A stretch of DNA of 64,000 nt, from the NCBI RefSeq assembly GCF_900129325.1, contig NZ_FQUP01000001.1:558001-622000 (forward strand), read 5' to 3'. Source of the DNA: Kaistia soli DSM 19436. Its GTDB lineage: Bacteria; Pseudomonadota; Alphaproteobacteria; Rhizobiales; Kaistiaceae. The position numbers were made by a program, and so were the translations under genes. Below are positions 1 to 9,114 of this stretch, piece after piece (positions within the stretch are counted from its first letter, which is position 1; each line of letters starts with the position of its first letter). The notes beneath the pieces were generated by a model. That model was not told where the DNA came from. It did not search any database and worked only from the letters and a program-made list of their open reading frames with translations.

Positions 1-953
1 AAGAGGCCGAGTTCGCCGAGCGTATCGGCAATGTAAAGGTCCGTCGCAGCGGCCACAGGTTCCCCGCGGCTGCGCAGCGCTACTTGGAAGCCTGCCTCGA
101 CAAGGCCCGCCGCCAGCGCAGGGCCGCGCACCGGATGGCGCGGCACGATCACGGTGAGGAAATCCGGCCGGTTCGCCCGCATCGTGCGATGCGCCGTCGC
201 GACCACTGTCTCCTCGCCCTCATGCGTCGACGCCGCGACGAAGATGGCGCGGCCTGCCGTGTCGCGTTGGAAATCGTCCAACGCGGATTGTTCGACGCCG
301 GGCGCGGGCACATCGAATTTCAAATTGCCGACCGAGCGCGCCTGTTTAAGGCCGAGTGCGCGCAGCCTTTCGGCGTCGCCCTCGCTTTGCGCGAGCGCCA
401 ACTCGATCCCCTCGAACAGCGGGGCCATCGCGCCGCCAAGCCGCTGCCAACGCCGGAATGAGCGCGGTGTCATGCGCGCATTGATGCGGATCTCCGGGAT
501 GCGGCGCGCCGCAAGGCGGGCCATCGTCGTCGGCCAGAGTTCGGATTCGAAGAACAGCGCGAGGTCGGGCTTCCAGGCGTCGAGAAATCGATCGATGAAG
601 GGCTGGATGTCGAGCGGCGCATATTGATGGATCGCGCCACGCGGAAGGCGCTGTGCCGCGACGCGGGCGCTCGTGACCGTCACGCTGGTGAGCAGCACGG
701 TCAGTCCCTCGGCGGCGATCCGCGCGATCAGCGGCATGACAGCGTTCGTCTCGCCGACGCTCGCCACATGGATCCAGACGACCGGTCCCGCCGGGCGATT
801 GATGGACGGGCGGCCATAGCGCTCGTCGCGCCGCGCCCGTTCTTCCTTGCCCTTTCGCGTCCGCCAGGCGAGAAGCAGCGGCACCAGAGGCAGCGCGGCA
901 TAGCCTGCCAGGCGATAGAGCCCGCGCGCGCCGCCGCCGACGAGGTCAGTCAT
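1..953 (-). CDS. waaA: 3-deoxy-D-manno-octulosonic acid (Kdo) transferase, 3' end outside window
   Basis: This transferase adds Kdo from CMP-Kdo to the lipid A precursor at the inner membrane. About 317 codons are visible and the C-terminal part lies beyond base 1. An N-terminal hydrophobic anchor (residues about 15-30) is followed by the HVASVGE block, whose Glu68 matches the family's catalytic base, then FFESELWP, INARMT and STHEGEE, all typical of WaaA. The ATG at 953 overlaps the end of the upstream acyltransferase gene by 8 bases, so the two are translationally coupled. The neighbours form the conserved rhizobial lipid A cluster. Identity is confident; the missing end is only a window effect. 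Confidence 0.93.
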   Translation of the reverse strand, partial: MTDLVGGGARGLYRLAGYAALPLVPLLLAWRTRKGKEERARRDERYGRPSINRPAGPVVWIHVASVGETNAVMPLIARIAAEGLTVLLTSVTVTSARVAAQRLPRGAIHQYAPLDIQPFIDRFLDAWKPDLALFFESELWPTTMARLAARRIPEIRINARMTPRSFRRWQRLGGAMAPLFEGIELALAQSEGDAERLRALGLKQARSVGNLKFDVPAPGVEQSALDDFQRDTAGRAIFVAASTHEGEETVVATAHRTMRANRPDFLTVIVPRHPVRGPALAAGLVEAGFQVALRSRGEPVAAATDLYIADTLGELGL

Positions 954-1737
954 CTTTGCCACCGACCCGCTCATAGGCGATGGCGGTGATCCGGTTGAGC
1001 TCGTCCTCAAGCTGCTGCCGCTTTTCCTCGCGCACCGCCTCATCGGCATCGCCAGGAACGGCGATCGGCGTCCCGAAAATGCAGGCGCCGCGACTGAACG
1101 GCAGGTTGATCGTGGTGCGGTCCCAGTTCTCCAGGACGAGACGGCGCGAGGTGGCCAGCGCAATCGGCAGGATCGGCCGGCCCGAGACCCGCGAGAGCGC
1201 GATGATCCCCGGTCCGGCACGGCGCGATTCGGCGTGGCTAAGATCGGCCGTCATGGCGACCGTGACGCCTTCGGCCAGCGCCTTCTTCATTTCCAGGAAG
1301 CCGCGCAGGCCGCCCTTTTCGAGAGTGCGCGAGGGCGTGCGCGCCGCCGAGGCGCGGATCGTTCCGTAGCCGAATTTCTCGGCGATGACCGCGTTGATCT
1401 CGCCGTCGCGGTGGCGCGAGACCATGACCTTCAGGTTGAAGCCCTTGCTCGGCACGAAGGGCGCCATCAGGTGCTGGCCGTGCCACATCGTCATGATGCC
1501 GGGCAGAAAGGCGCCATAGACTTCAAGCGGGTTTTTCGGCTCGAAGGTGATCCGGCTGGTGGCTCGGACGAGCTTCAGATAAGCGACGGCTGCTAGGCCC
1601 GCGAAGCGCACGGCGCGATCGGACGCGCCGAGCTTCTTCAAGACGTGCTTCGGCGTGCGCGGCCCTTTAGGGACCGGCTGGGTCGCCGGCGCGTCGGCCG
1701 GCCCTGTGGGAGCCTGGTCATTCACGATCGCATTCAT
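946..1737 (-). CDS. DUF374 lysophospholipid acyltransferase-family protein
   Basis: The 263-residue protein belongs to the DUF374 branch of the lysophospholipid acyltransferase superfamily. Visible family features are the WHGQH block (about residue 84), the SRHRDGEI block that follows, and the GRPILPIALATSRR region near residue 190. The usual TPDGPRGP stretch reads TADLSHAESRRAGPG here. An acyl-transfer role in lipid A or envelope lipid assembly is inferred from its place directly before waaA. The first 45 residues are Pro/Ala rich and lack similarity to the catalytic domain, so a later start is possible. The acyl donor and acceptor are unknown. Confidence 0.85.
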   Translation of the reverse strand: MNAIVNDQAPTGPADAPATQPVPKGPRTPKHVLKKLGASDRAVRFAGLAAVAYLKLVRATSRITFEPKNPLEVYGAFLPGIMTMWHGQHLMAPFVPSKGFNLKVMVSRHRDGEINAVIAEKFGYGTIRASAARTPSRTLEKGGLRGFLEMKKALAEGVTVAMTADLSHAESRRAGPGIIALSRVSGRPILPIALATSRRLVLENWDRTTINLPFSRGACIFGTPIAVPGDADEAVREEKRQQLEDELNRITAIAYERVGGKDD

Positions 1738-1789
1738 CCTCGATCACCACCCGCCCGTGGTCATACGACACGGGCTCAGCAGGGACCGA

Positions 1790-2026
1790 TCAGGCGCCCG
1801 TCGCATCGGGATCGAGCAGGCGATGCAGATGCACGATGAAATAGCGCGTCTGCGCGCTGTCGACAGTGCCCTGCGCGGCCTGCTTCCAGGCGTCATAGGC
1901 GGTCTTGTAGTCGGGATAGATGCCGACGATGTCCAGCTTTGAGAGATCGGCGAAATCGGTCGCGTCGACGGAGCTGAGCTCGCCGCCGAACACCAGATGG
2001 AGGAGCTGCTTCTTGGTCTCCGGCAT
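1790..2026 (-). CDS. DUF4170 small protein
   Basis: This protein of about 78 residues matches the DUF4170 family of Rhizobiales by its HLVFGGEL start, the VGIYPDY block and the RYFIVHLHRLLDP ending. No function is established for the family. The frame is open to 2050, but the ATG at 2026 (MPETKKQ) gives the length usual for the family and was chosen. It lies between cysQ and the DUF374 acyltransferase, an order seen in many rhizobia, which hints at a link to envelope lipid synthesis; that link is inference only. It is soluble, with no signal peptide or membrane segment. Confidence 0.82.
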   Translation of the reverse strand: MPETKKQLLHLVFGGELSSVDATDFADLSKLDIVGIYPDYKTAYDAWKQAAQGTVDSAQTRYFIVHLHRLLDPDATGA

Positions 2027-2076
2027 CTTTGCCGATCTCCTTTCCGACAATCACATCGAAGGGTGGGGCCACCCGA

Positions 2077-2901
2077 TCAGGAACGCCGCAGCAGCGCGGC
2101 CGCGGACTCGGCTCCGGCGATAGGTCCGGCAGCCGCAGCCGCCAGCCTCGGCGACGCCGCGATGAGCGCCGGATGACGCGGATCGGCGCGGTTATAGCGG
2201 ATCGGTTCGCCTTCCGCATCGCACAGCGTTCCGCCTGCTTCGTGCACCAAAAGGTCAGCTGCCGCAAGGTCCCAGTCGCGCGCGTCGGGCGCGGCCGTCG
2301 CGATGTCCACGCGTCCGGCCGCGACGAGCGCGAGGCGATAGGCAAGCGAGGGCGTGACGCGCCGATCGGTCATCGAAAATCCTGCGCCGGAAAGCGCCCG
2401 CATATGCCGGAGAGGTCCGGCAAAGTGCAGGGCCGCGCCTTCTGCAGGACGAGAAGCGGCGATCACCGTGCCGTTCAGCCTGACGCCGCCGCCAAGCGTC
2501 GCCTCATAGAGCTCCTGCCGCGCCGGCGCGAAGAGGACGCCGACGCGCGGCCTGCCCTCCTCGACGATCCCGACCGAAACGCACCAGTCGACATTGCCTT
2601 CCATGAAGCCGCGCGTTCCATCGATCGGATCGACGACGAAGACGCGGCTGCGGCCGAGTCGCTCGGGCGTGTCGATGCTTTCCTCGGAAAGCCAGCCATA
2701 GCCGGGACGGGCCGATGTCAGCGCGGCATGCAGCGAGCGGTCGGAAGCAATATCGGCCTCGGTGACTGGCGAGTCTCCGCCCTTCGTCCAGGCGCGTGGA
2801 TTGTTGCCGAAGAAGCCGAGCGCGATGTGGCCCGCCTCGACGGCCGCCGCCGAGATGAGCACGAGGTCATCAGCCAGGGAGGCGACGTCAGCTTCCGGCA
2901 A
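2077..2901 (-). CDS. cysQ: 3'(2'),5'-bisphosphate nucleotidase / inositol monophosphatase family
   Basis: The 274-residue protein is a Mg-dependent phosphatase of the inositol monophosphatase superfamily, most like CysQ, which removes the 3'-phosphate from PAP formed during sulfate assimilation. Metal-binding motifs are visible in order: LSEES near residue 72, DPIDGTRGF near residue 91 and ARDWDLAAADLLVHEAGG near residue 207. Its start overlaps the end of the PmbA-like gene by 14 bases, which indicates one transcript. Another substrate such as inositol phosphate is possible, but the residues around the motifs and the genomic setting favour CysQ. Confidence 0.88.
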   Translation of the reverse strand: MPEADVASLADDLVLISAAAVEAGHIALGFFGNNPRAWTKGGDSPVTEADIASDRSLHAALTSARPGYGWLSEESIDTPERLGRSRVFVVDPIDGTRGFMEGNVDWCVSVGIVEEGRPRVGVLFAPARQELYEATLGGGVRLNGTVIAASRPAEGAALHFAGPLRHMRALSGAGFSMTDRRVTPSLAYRLALVAAGRVDIATAAPDARDWDLAAADLLVHEAGGTLCDAEGEPIRYNRADPRHPALIAASPRLAAAAAGPIAGAESAAALLRRS

Positions 2902-4225
2902 TCATCATCCCCTCGATCGCGACGGTCGGCGCGTTGGCCGCATAGCGATATTCGAGGTCGTCCGCCACGACAAGCCGGCGGAACATATCCTTGAGATTGC
3001 CGGCGATGGTGATCTCGGACACCGGCTCGGCCAGCTTGCCGCCGCTGATGCGGAAGCCGCCGGCGCCACGGCTGTAATCGCCGGTGACCCCATTGGCGCC
3101 GTGACCGATGAGCTCCGTCACATAGACGCCCTCGCCGATATCGGCGAGAAGCTGGTCACGGCTGACGGAACCCGGCAGCAGCGTCAGATTGGTCGTGTGC
3201 GGACCGCCGCCGCCGCCCGAACCTCGGCCATTCGTATCGAGACCCAGTTCCCGCGCCGTGGCGCTGTCGAGCAGCCAGGTCTGCAGGACGCCATCCGCGA
3301 CGAGATCGAGCGCTTCGGAAGCGACGCCCTCGCCGTCGAAGGGCCGCGAGCCGAGGCCGCGCACGCGGCGCGGATCATCGGTGATGCGGATGCCCGGCGC
3401 GAAGACCGCCGTGCCGAGCGCCGTCTGCAGGAAACTGGTCTTGCGCACGATGGCGGCGCCGTTGATGGCTCCGGCGAGATGGCCGATCAGGCTGACCGCG
3501 ACGCGGGGATCATAGACGACATGGCCCCGCCCGGTCGGCAGACGGGTCGGACCCAGCCGGCGCACGGCCCGCTCCGCGGCTTCGCGGCCGATCGCCTCGG
3601 GCGCGCGGAGGTCGCTCGCATAGACCTTGGAGTCGCCGTCATAATCGCGCTCCATGCCCGTCCCTTCGCCGGCAATCGCCGTCATCGAGATGCTGCTGCG
3701 CGAGCCGAGATAGGCGCCGGAAAAGCCATGCGACGTCGCGATCACCGCGCCGGTCAGGCCCCAGCCGGCGGACGCGCCGCCCGATTTCGAGATGCCGCCA
3801 ACAGCGAGTGCCGCTGCCTCGGCCGCCCGGGCACGCTCGGTGAGCGCTTCGGGATCGGGGATCGAGGGATCGATCAGATCAAGATCAGGCCAGGATTTCG
3901 CCAGCCGGTCCTGAGGCGCAAGACCCGCGAACTTGTCTTCCGGCGCGACCCGCGCCATTGCCAACGCGCGCTCGGCGAGTTCGTCCGGCGGGGCGATGCC
4001 ATTGGTCGAGACGCTGGCGTGGCGCTTGCCGATGAACACGCGCAGGGCGACGTCGTCGCTTTCCGAGCGCGTGGTCTCATCGACCCTGCCGTTGCGGATA
4101 TCGATCGAAAGACCGACACGGCGGACGGCAAAAGCATCGGCGGCGTCGGCCCCGGCGCGGCGGGCGGCTTCAACCAGCGCGGCGGCGCGATCGACGAGGC
4201 GGGACTGGTCCGGAAGGGCTGTCAT
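2888..4225 (-). CDS. pmbA: TldE/PmbA family metalloprotease subunit
   Basis: This 445-residue protein is a TldD/PmbA-family member. In enterobacteria TldD and PmbA (TldE) form a heteromeric zinc protease acting on small peptides such as microcin precursors and CcdA. The C-terminal ELIGHGANGVTGDYSRGAGGF region is diagnostic of TldE/PmbA. No HExxH zinc motif is visible, which fits the non-catalytic TldE partner rather than TldD. The ATG at 4225 follows a GGAGA ribosome-binding site; the frame continues open upstream to 4522, but that extension is low-complexity and unlikely. It is the first gene of the operon leading to waaA. No tldD partner lies in the window. Confidence 0.87.
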   Translation of the reverse strand: MTALPDQSRLVDRAAALVEAARRAGADAADAFAVRRVGLSIDIRNGRVDETTRSESDDVALRVFIGKRHASVSTNGIAPPDELAERALAMARVAPEDKFAGLAPQDRLAKSWPDLDLIDPSIPDPEALTERARAAEAAALAVGGISKSGGASAGWGLTGAVIATSHGFSGAYLGSRSSISMTAIAGEGTGMERDYDGDSKVYASDLRAPEAIGREAAERAVRRLGPTRLPTGRGHVVYDPRVAVSLIGHLAGAINGAAIVRKTSFLQTALGTAVFAPGIRITDDPRRVRGLGSRPFDGEGVASEALDLVADGVLQTWLLDSATARELGLDTNGRGSGGGGGPHTTNLTLLPGSVSRDQLLADIGEGVYVTELIGHGANGVTGDYSRGAGGFRISGGKLAEPVSEITIAGNLKDMFRRLVVADDLEYRYAANAPTVAIEGMMIAGS

Positions 4226-4415
4226 CACGTGGTCTCCGTGTTCCCCTTCTAGTAGGCATCGCTGCGTTCTCGAACAACCCCATGCGGCAAGGCAGCGCGC
4301 GAGACCCTGGCCGAGGGGAGTGGGCCTTGGGAGAGGCGGGCCGGCGACCGGCATTCGCCTTGCATCGCGAACCGCCTCGCCCCATCGTATGACCTCACGC
4401 GACGGAGACCTTTTG

Positions 4416-6230
4416 ATGGCTGCCGAAGTCCAGGGCGCCGACCTCGCCCAGATCGTTGTCCTGCTCGGCGCGGGAGTCGTTGCCGTCCCGATCTTCAAGC
4501 GGATCGGCCTCGGCTCGGTCATCGGCTATCTGGCCGCCGGCGTCGCCATCGGTCCGTTCGGGCTCGGCCTGTTCACCGATCCGCAGGCGATCCTGCATGT
4601 CGCCGAGCTCGGCGTCGTGATGTTCCTGTTCGTGATCGGCCTTGAAATGCGGCCATCGCGGCTCTGGGGATTGAGGCGCGAGATCTTCGGTCTAGGCCTC
4701 GCGCAGGTCGTCGCCTGCGGCACGTTGCTGACGCTGATCGGCATCGCCGTCGGATTGCCGCCCGCCGCCGCCTTCGTCGCCGGCATGGGCTTCGTGCTGA
4801 CCTCGACGGCGACCGTGATGCAGCTTCTCGAGGAGCGCGGCGATACCGCATCGCCATCGGGGCAGCGCATCGTCTCGATCCTGCTGCTCGAGGATCTCGC
4901 GATCGTGCCGCTGCTGGCGATCGTCGTCCTGATCGGCCCCGCGACGAGCAGCGACGCGCATCAGCCTTTCTGGCTCTCGGCGCTGATCGCGCTCGGCTGC
5001 GTCGCCGCGCTGGTCGCCGCCGGCCGCTGGCTGCTCAATCCGATGTTCCGCATCCTCGCCGGTGCCAATGCGCGCGAGGTGATGACCGGCGCGGCGCTGC
5101 TCGTCGTGCTCGGCTCTGCGCTCGCCATGCAGTTCGGCGGCCTCTCGATGGCGATGGGCGCGTTCCTTGCTGGCGTGATGCTCTCGGAATCAAGCTTCCG
5201 CCATCAGCTGGAGGCCGATATCGAGCCGTTCCGCGGCATCCTGCTCGGGCTGTTCTTCCTTGGCGTCGGCATGTCGCTCGATCTCGGCGTGCTCGTCTCG
5301 GACTGGCACCACATCCTCGCCGCCGTCGTCGGCTACATGGTCGTCAAGGCGATCGGCATCTTCGGCATCGCCCGCCTCTTCCGCGCCAACCGCAAGGAGG
5401 CGCTGTCGCGCGCCGCCCTGATGGCGCAAGGCGGCGAGTTCGCCTTCGTGCTCTATGCCGCCGCGACGAGCGCCGGGATTATTGACGGGCGCACCAATGC
5501 GATCCTGACCGCGACCGTCATCATCTCGATGGCCCTGACGCCGCTCACCGTCATGGCGCTGAAACTGCTGCCAGAGCCGAAGCCCAATGTCGACGATCTC
5601 GACGTCGCGGACGGGCTCGAGGCGCGCGTGCTGATGATCGGCTTCGGCCGCTTCGGCCAGATCACGGCCCAATTCCTTCTGTCTGAAGGGATCGACGTGA
5701 CCGCGATCGATTCCGACGCCGACATGGTGCGCAGCGCGGCGCGGTTCGGCTTCAAGGTCTATTACGGCGACGGGACGCGGTTGGACGTGCTGCGTGCGGC
5801 GGGCATCGAGCATGCCGATCTCGTGGTCGTCTGCACCGACAAGCGCGAGGCGACCGACCTGATCGTCGAGCTGATCCGCTCGGAATTCCCGCTTTCGAAG
5901 CTCTATGTCCGGTCCTACGACCGCCAGCACACCCTGAAGCTGCGCCAGCAGGGCGTCGATTTCGAGATCCGCGAGACCTACGAATCCGCCTTCACCTTCG
6001 GCATGAAATCGCTGGAAGGGCTCGGCTATGACGAAAGCCATATCGCCGATGTCGCCGAGACGATCCGCGAACGCGAGGCGGCGCGCCTCGCCATCCAGAT
6101 GAGCGGCGGCAAGATCTCCTACACGGACATCCAGGGCAAGCTGAAGCCCGAGCCGCTGGTCGAACCCAAGCGGCGGGCCAAGGCGCTCAACGAAGCTGCG
6201 GAGAAGGCGACCGCCGAGGCAGCGGAGTAG
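4416..6230 (+). CDS. CPA2-family monovalent cation:proton antiporter with RCK/TrkA-N domain (KefB/KefC-like)
   Basis: This integral membrane protein of 604 residues combines a 12-13 helix Na+/H+ exchanger domain (about residues 5-385) with a cytoplasmic nucleotide-binding TrkA-N domain (about 405-520, starting VLMIGFGRFGQ, the Rossmann glycine motif). This architecture is that of KefB/KefC glutathione-gated potassium efflux antiporters and relatives. The ATG at 4416 sits 5 bases after a GGAGACC Shine-Dalgarno; the upstream in-frame ATG at 4389 lacks one. The tail after residue 560 is Ala/Lys/Glu rich. It is transcribed divergently from pmbA. The ion and gating ligand cannot be told from sequence. 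Confidence 0.9.
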   Translation: MAAEVQGADLAQIVVLLGAGVVAVPIFKRIGLGSVIGYLAAGVAIGPFGLGLFTDPQAILHVAELGVVMFLFVIGLEMRPSRLWGLRREIFGLGLAQVVACGTLLTLIGIAVGLPPAAAFVAGMGFVLTSTATVMQLLEERGDTASPSGQRIVSILLLEDLAIVPLLAIVVLIGPATSSDAHQPFWLSALIALGCVAALVAAGRWLLNPMFRILAGANAREVMTGAALLVVLGSALAMQFGGLSMAMGAFLAGVMLSESSFRHQLEADIEPFRGILLGLFFLGVGMSLDLGVLVSDWHHILAAVVGYMVVKAIGIFGIARLFRANRKEALSRAALMAQGGEFAFVLYAAATSAGIIDGRTNAILTATVIISMALTPLTVMALKLLPEPKPNVDDLDVADGLEARVLMIGFGRFGQITAQFLLSEGIDVTAIDSDADMVRSAARFGFKVYYGDGTRLDVLRAAGIEHADLVVVCTDKREATDLIVELIRSEFPLSKLYVRSYDRQHTLKLRQQGVDFEIRETYESAFTFGMKSLEGLGYDESHIADVAETIREREAARLAIQMSGGKISYTDIQGKLKPEPLVEPKRRAKALNEAAEKATAEAAE

Positions 6231-6261
6231 CTCCGCCCCCCGGCTTAGGTTGCGGGACTGC

Positions 6262-7605
6262 TCAGAGCTGCGGCGGGACCTGCGTCTCGGCTGTCGCCGT
6301 CTTGGTCTTGGCCGGGCCGACGGTCGCCACCATCGTGGTGCCATCGACGAACAGGCGACGTGCCGCGCGGCGGGCGTCTTCGATCGTGATGGCTTCGATC
6401 AGGCTGTTGCGCTTCTCGACATAATCGATGCCGAGATTGTCGACCATGATGCCGAGGACCTGCCGGGCGATCTTGCTCGATGAATCGAACCGCAACGCAT
6501 AGGACCCAATCATATAGCTCTTGGCCTTGGCAAGTTCGGCCTCGGTTGGGCCTTCGGCGGCGAAACGGGCGACCTCGCTCTTGATCAGGGCGATCGTCTC
6601 TGGCGCGCGGTCAGCCCGCGTTGCCGTGCCGCCGGCAAAGGCGTCGGCATGGGCGAGCGTCACCAGCGAGGTCGAGACCGTGTAGGCGAGACCGCGCTTC
6701 TCACGGACCTCGGTATAGAGGCGCGATGAGAAGGAGCCCCCGCCCAGGATGTGGTTGACCACATAGCCAGCCATGAAATCGGGATCGTCGCGCTTGATGC
6801 CCGGCCCGCCGAAGCGGATCAGCGTCTGCGGATTGGGCTGGTCGATGGCGATAATGCCGGCCTGCGGCACGATGTCGGCGACGGGCGTCAGCTTGGCGCG
6901 ATCCGGCAGTGGCCCGAAGACACGCGCCAGCATCGTGCCGGCCTCCTTGGCGCTGATCGCGCCGACGATCGCGACTTTCAGATTGTCACGCGCGAAGACA
7001 TGGCTGCGATAGGTTTCGAGATCGTCGCGCGAGATCGCGGCAACGCTCTCGGCCGTGCCATCGAGCGGCCGGCCATAGGGATGGTTCGGAAATGCCTTGG
7101 CACAGACGGCAAGCGTCGCGGCCGTCTGCGGATCGTTGGCGTCGCTCTTGATGCTCGCCGCGATCTGCGCCCGGATGCGCTCGACCGGTTCCTTGTCGAG
7201 GCGCGGGGTCTGGAGCGCGGCCGCGAGCAGTCCGAACGCCTCGTCGCGGTTTTCCGAAAGGGTCTTCAGATCGCCGTAGAACCCGTCGCGGCCAGCGTCA
7301 AAGCTCATATTGATCGAGCGGTCGTCGAGCGCCTTCTGGAACTCGGCGCTCGTCATCGCGCCGGCGCCCTCGTCGAGCAGGCTCGACAGCATGTTGGCGA
7401 CACCCGGCTTGTCAGCCGGATCCTGCGCCGCGCCGCCGGCGAACACGAAGTCCATCGCGATCATCGGGACCGTGTAGTCCTCGACGAGCCACGCCTCGAC
7501 GCCGGGGGGACCGTCGATCTTCTGGATCGACATGGCCTGACTTGCTGGAACAACCACCAGAAGGCCGATGACGGCCATGCCGAGGCGGACGAGAAGCTGG
7601 GCCAT
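6262..7605 (-). CDS. M16 family peptidase-like protein, inactive subunit, periplasmic
   Basis: The 447-residue protein has a signal peptide (cleavage near ASQA, residue 24) and two M16 domains. The HxxEH zinc motif is absent; the equivalent stretch reads VANMLSSLLDEGAG. C-terminal M16 features such as GGSFSSRLYTEVREKRGLAY are kept. In two-component M16 proteases one subunit carries the zinc site and the other only the binding surface, and this is the second kind. It starts 21 bases after the catalytic partner ends, so they are co-transcribed. A role in periplasmic peptide turnover is inferred; the natural substrate is unknown. Confidence 0.9.
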   Translation of the reverse strand: MAQLLVRLGMAVIGLLVVVPASQAMSIQKIDGPPGVEAWLVEDYTVPMIAMDFVFAGGAAQDPADKPGVANMLSSLLDEGAGAMTSAEFQKALDDRSINMSFDAGRDGFYGDLKTLSENRDEAFGLLAAALQTPRLDKEPVERIRAQIAASIKSDANDPQTAATLAVCAKAFPNHPYGRPLDGTAESVAAISRDDLETYRSHVFARDNLKVAIVGAISAKEAGTMLARVFGPLPDRAKLTPVADIVPQAGIIAIDQPNPQTLIRFGGPGIKRDDPDFMAGYVVNHILGGGSFSSRLYTEVREKRGLAYTVSTSLVTLAHADAFAGGTATRADRAPETIALIKSEVARFAAEGPTEAELAKAKSYMIGSYALRFDSSSKIARQVLGIMVDNLGIDYVEKRNSLIEAITIEDARRAARRLFVDGTTMVATVGPAKTKTATAETQVPPQL

Positions 7606-7626
7606 AAAGGTCGATCTCCGTTCGTA

Positions 7627-9039
7627 TCAGCTGCGGCCTTCGGCCGGTGCGGGGGTCAGGGTACCGGTTACAGACCGGCGGGCATCGAGATAGGTCTTGG
7701 CGGCGGCCGAGATGTCCTCGACCGTGACATCGCCGATGCGCGCCGGCCAACCCTGGACGGCGTCGAGCGGCTGGCCGGTCGCGAGCGCCATGCCGATGAT
7801 GCGGGCGAGCATCGCCTGACTGTCCTGGGCATAGATTGCCTGCGCGCGGGTCCGCTGCTTGGCGGTGGCGAGTTCCTCGGGCGTGACGCCGTGATCGCGG
7901 ATATCGGCGATCACGCCGTCGACGGCGGTTTCGAGCTTGCTGAGCTGCACGTCGCCGCGCGGGCTGGCGAAGACGCCGAAACGGCCATAGTCGAGCGACT
8001 CGCCGCTGTAATAGGAGCCGGCCGATGTCGCGAGCCCCTGCTCGACCACCAGCGCACGATAGAGGCGGCTGGTGGTGCCGCGGCCGAGAATATCGGCGAG
8101 CACGTCCAGCGCCTCGGCCTCGCCGGGCTTGGCCGACGAATAGGACGGCACCAGATAGTTGCGCTGCCAGGATGGCTCGGTAACGCGCGGATCGGAGAGG
8201 TTCACCGTCCGCGCGGCCAGCGGCGGCGGCTCCTTCGGCCGATCGCGCTCGCCAGGTTCAGCACGGCGCGGCACCCTGCCGAAGGTCACGTCCGCGAGAC
8301 GGCGCACCTCTTCCGGCGTGACGTCGCCAGCGACGACCAGGATCGCATTGTTCGGCGTATAATAATGACGGTACTGCGCCAGCGCGTCGGCGGCAGTCAG
8401 GCCCTGCATCTCGTGCATCCAGCCGATCGTGGGGATGCCGTAGTGATGGTTCTGATAGAGGGCGGCATTCATCGCCTCGCCCAGCTGCGCGCCAGGATCA
8501 TTGTCGATCCGCATCCGCCGCTCTTCGAGGATGACGTCGCGCTCCGACAGAACGACCTTGTCGGGAAGCTCGAGCCCCTCCATGCGATCGGCCTCGAAGG
8601 CCATGACGGTCCCGAGCCGTTCCTTGCCGATGGTCTGGAAATAGGCGGTAGCGTCGGCCGTGGTGAAGGCATTCTCCTGGCCGCCGCCCTCTGAAACCTT
8701 GGAGGAAAACTCACCGGCCGGATGCGCCTTGGTGCCCTTGAACATCAGATGTTCAAGGAAATGGGCGATGCCGGATTTGCCAGGCGGATCGTCGGCGGCA
8801 CCGATCTTGTACCAGACCATATGGGTGACGATCGGCGCACGATGATCGGGCACCACCACCACCTGCATGCCGTTATCGAGCGTGAATGTCGTCGCATCAG
8901 GCGCGATGCGGACCGGCTCACCGGCAAGCGCCACGGTCGTCGCGAAACCCGCAAGCGAGAAGGTGACGAAGAGGGCGACGAACACTCGCAGCACCGCCGA
9001 AAAGCGGCGTCGATCCGGGCTCAATCTACGCTGGTCCAT
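7627..9039 (-). CDS. M16 family zinc metallopeptidase, catalytic subunit, periplasmic
   Basis: This is a zinc protease of 470 residues from the chosen ATG at 9039, which follows a GAGGA Shine-Dalgarno; a GTG at 9075 is the longer alternative. A signal peptide ends near VALAGEP (about residue 30). The inverted zinc motif HFLEH is present near residue 82, with the downstream Glu ligand region (EERRMRIDNDPGAQLGEAM) about 75 residues later, so this is the active half of the pair. It is the first gene of a two-gene operon with the motif-less M16 protein. Family knowledge suggests breakdown of periplasmic peptides, as in the PqqL/YmxG group. Confidence 0.92.
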   Translation of the reverse strand: MDQRRLSPDRRRFSAVLRVFVALFVTFSLAGFATTVALAGEPVRIAPDATTFTLDNGMQVVVVPDHRAPIVTHMVWYKIGAADDPPGKSGIAHFLEHLMFKGTKAHPAGEFSSKVSEGGGQENAFTTADATAYFQTIGKERLGTVMAFEADRMEGLELPDKVVLSERDVILEERRMRIDNDPGAQLGEAMNAALYQNHHYGIPTIGWMHEMQGLTAADALAQYRHYYTPNNAILVVAGDVTPEEVRRLADVTFGRVPRRAEPGERDRPKEPPPLAARTVNLSDPRVTEPSWQRNYLVPSYSSAKPGEAEALDVLADILGRGTTSRLYRALVVEQGLATSAGSYYSGESLDYGRFGVFASPRGDVQLSKLETAVDGVIADIRDHGVTPEELATAKQRTRAQAIYAQDSQAMLARIIGMALATGQPLDAVQGWPARIGDVTVEDISAAAKTYLDARRSVTGTLTPAPAEGRS

Positions 9040-9114
9040 CAATCCTCGACACGCGTCACCACTGCCCCCGGACACGAAGCCTAGGATAGTCTTAACGGCG
9101 AGGCGAGAAAAATA

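Noticed and set aside
2762..4252. Open frame of 496 codons opposite pmbA
   Set aside because: Shadow of pmbA/cysQ with no Shine-Dalgarno or known domain.
6751..8694. Long open frame (647 codons) on the plus strand opposite the M16 genes
   Set aside because: It is antisense to two clear proteases, has no recognisable domain, and such frames are common in GC-rich DNA.
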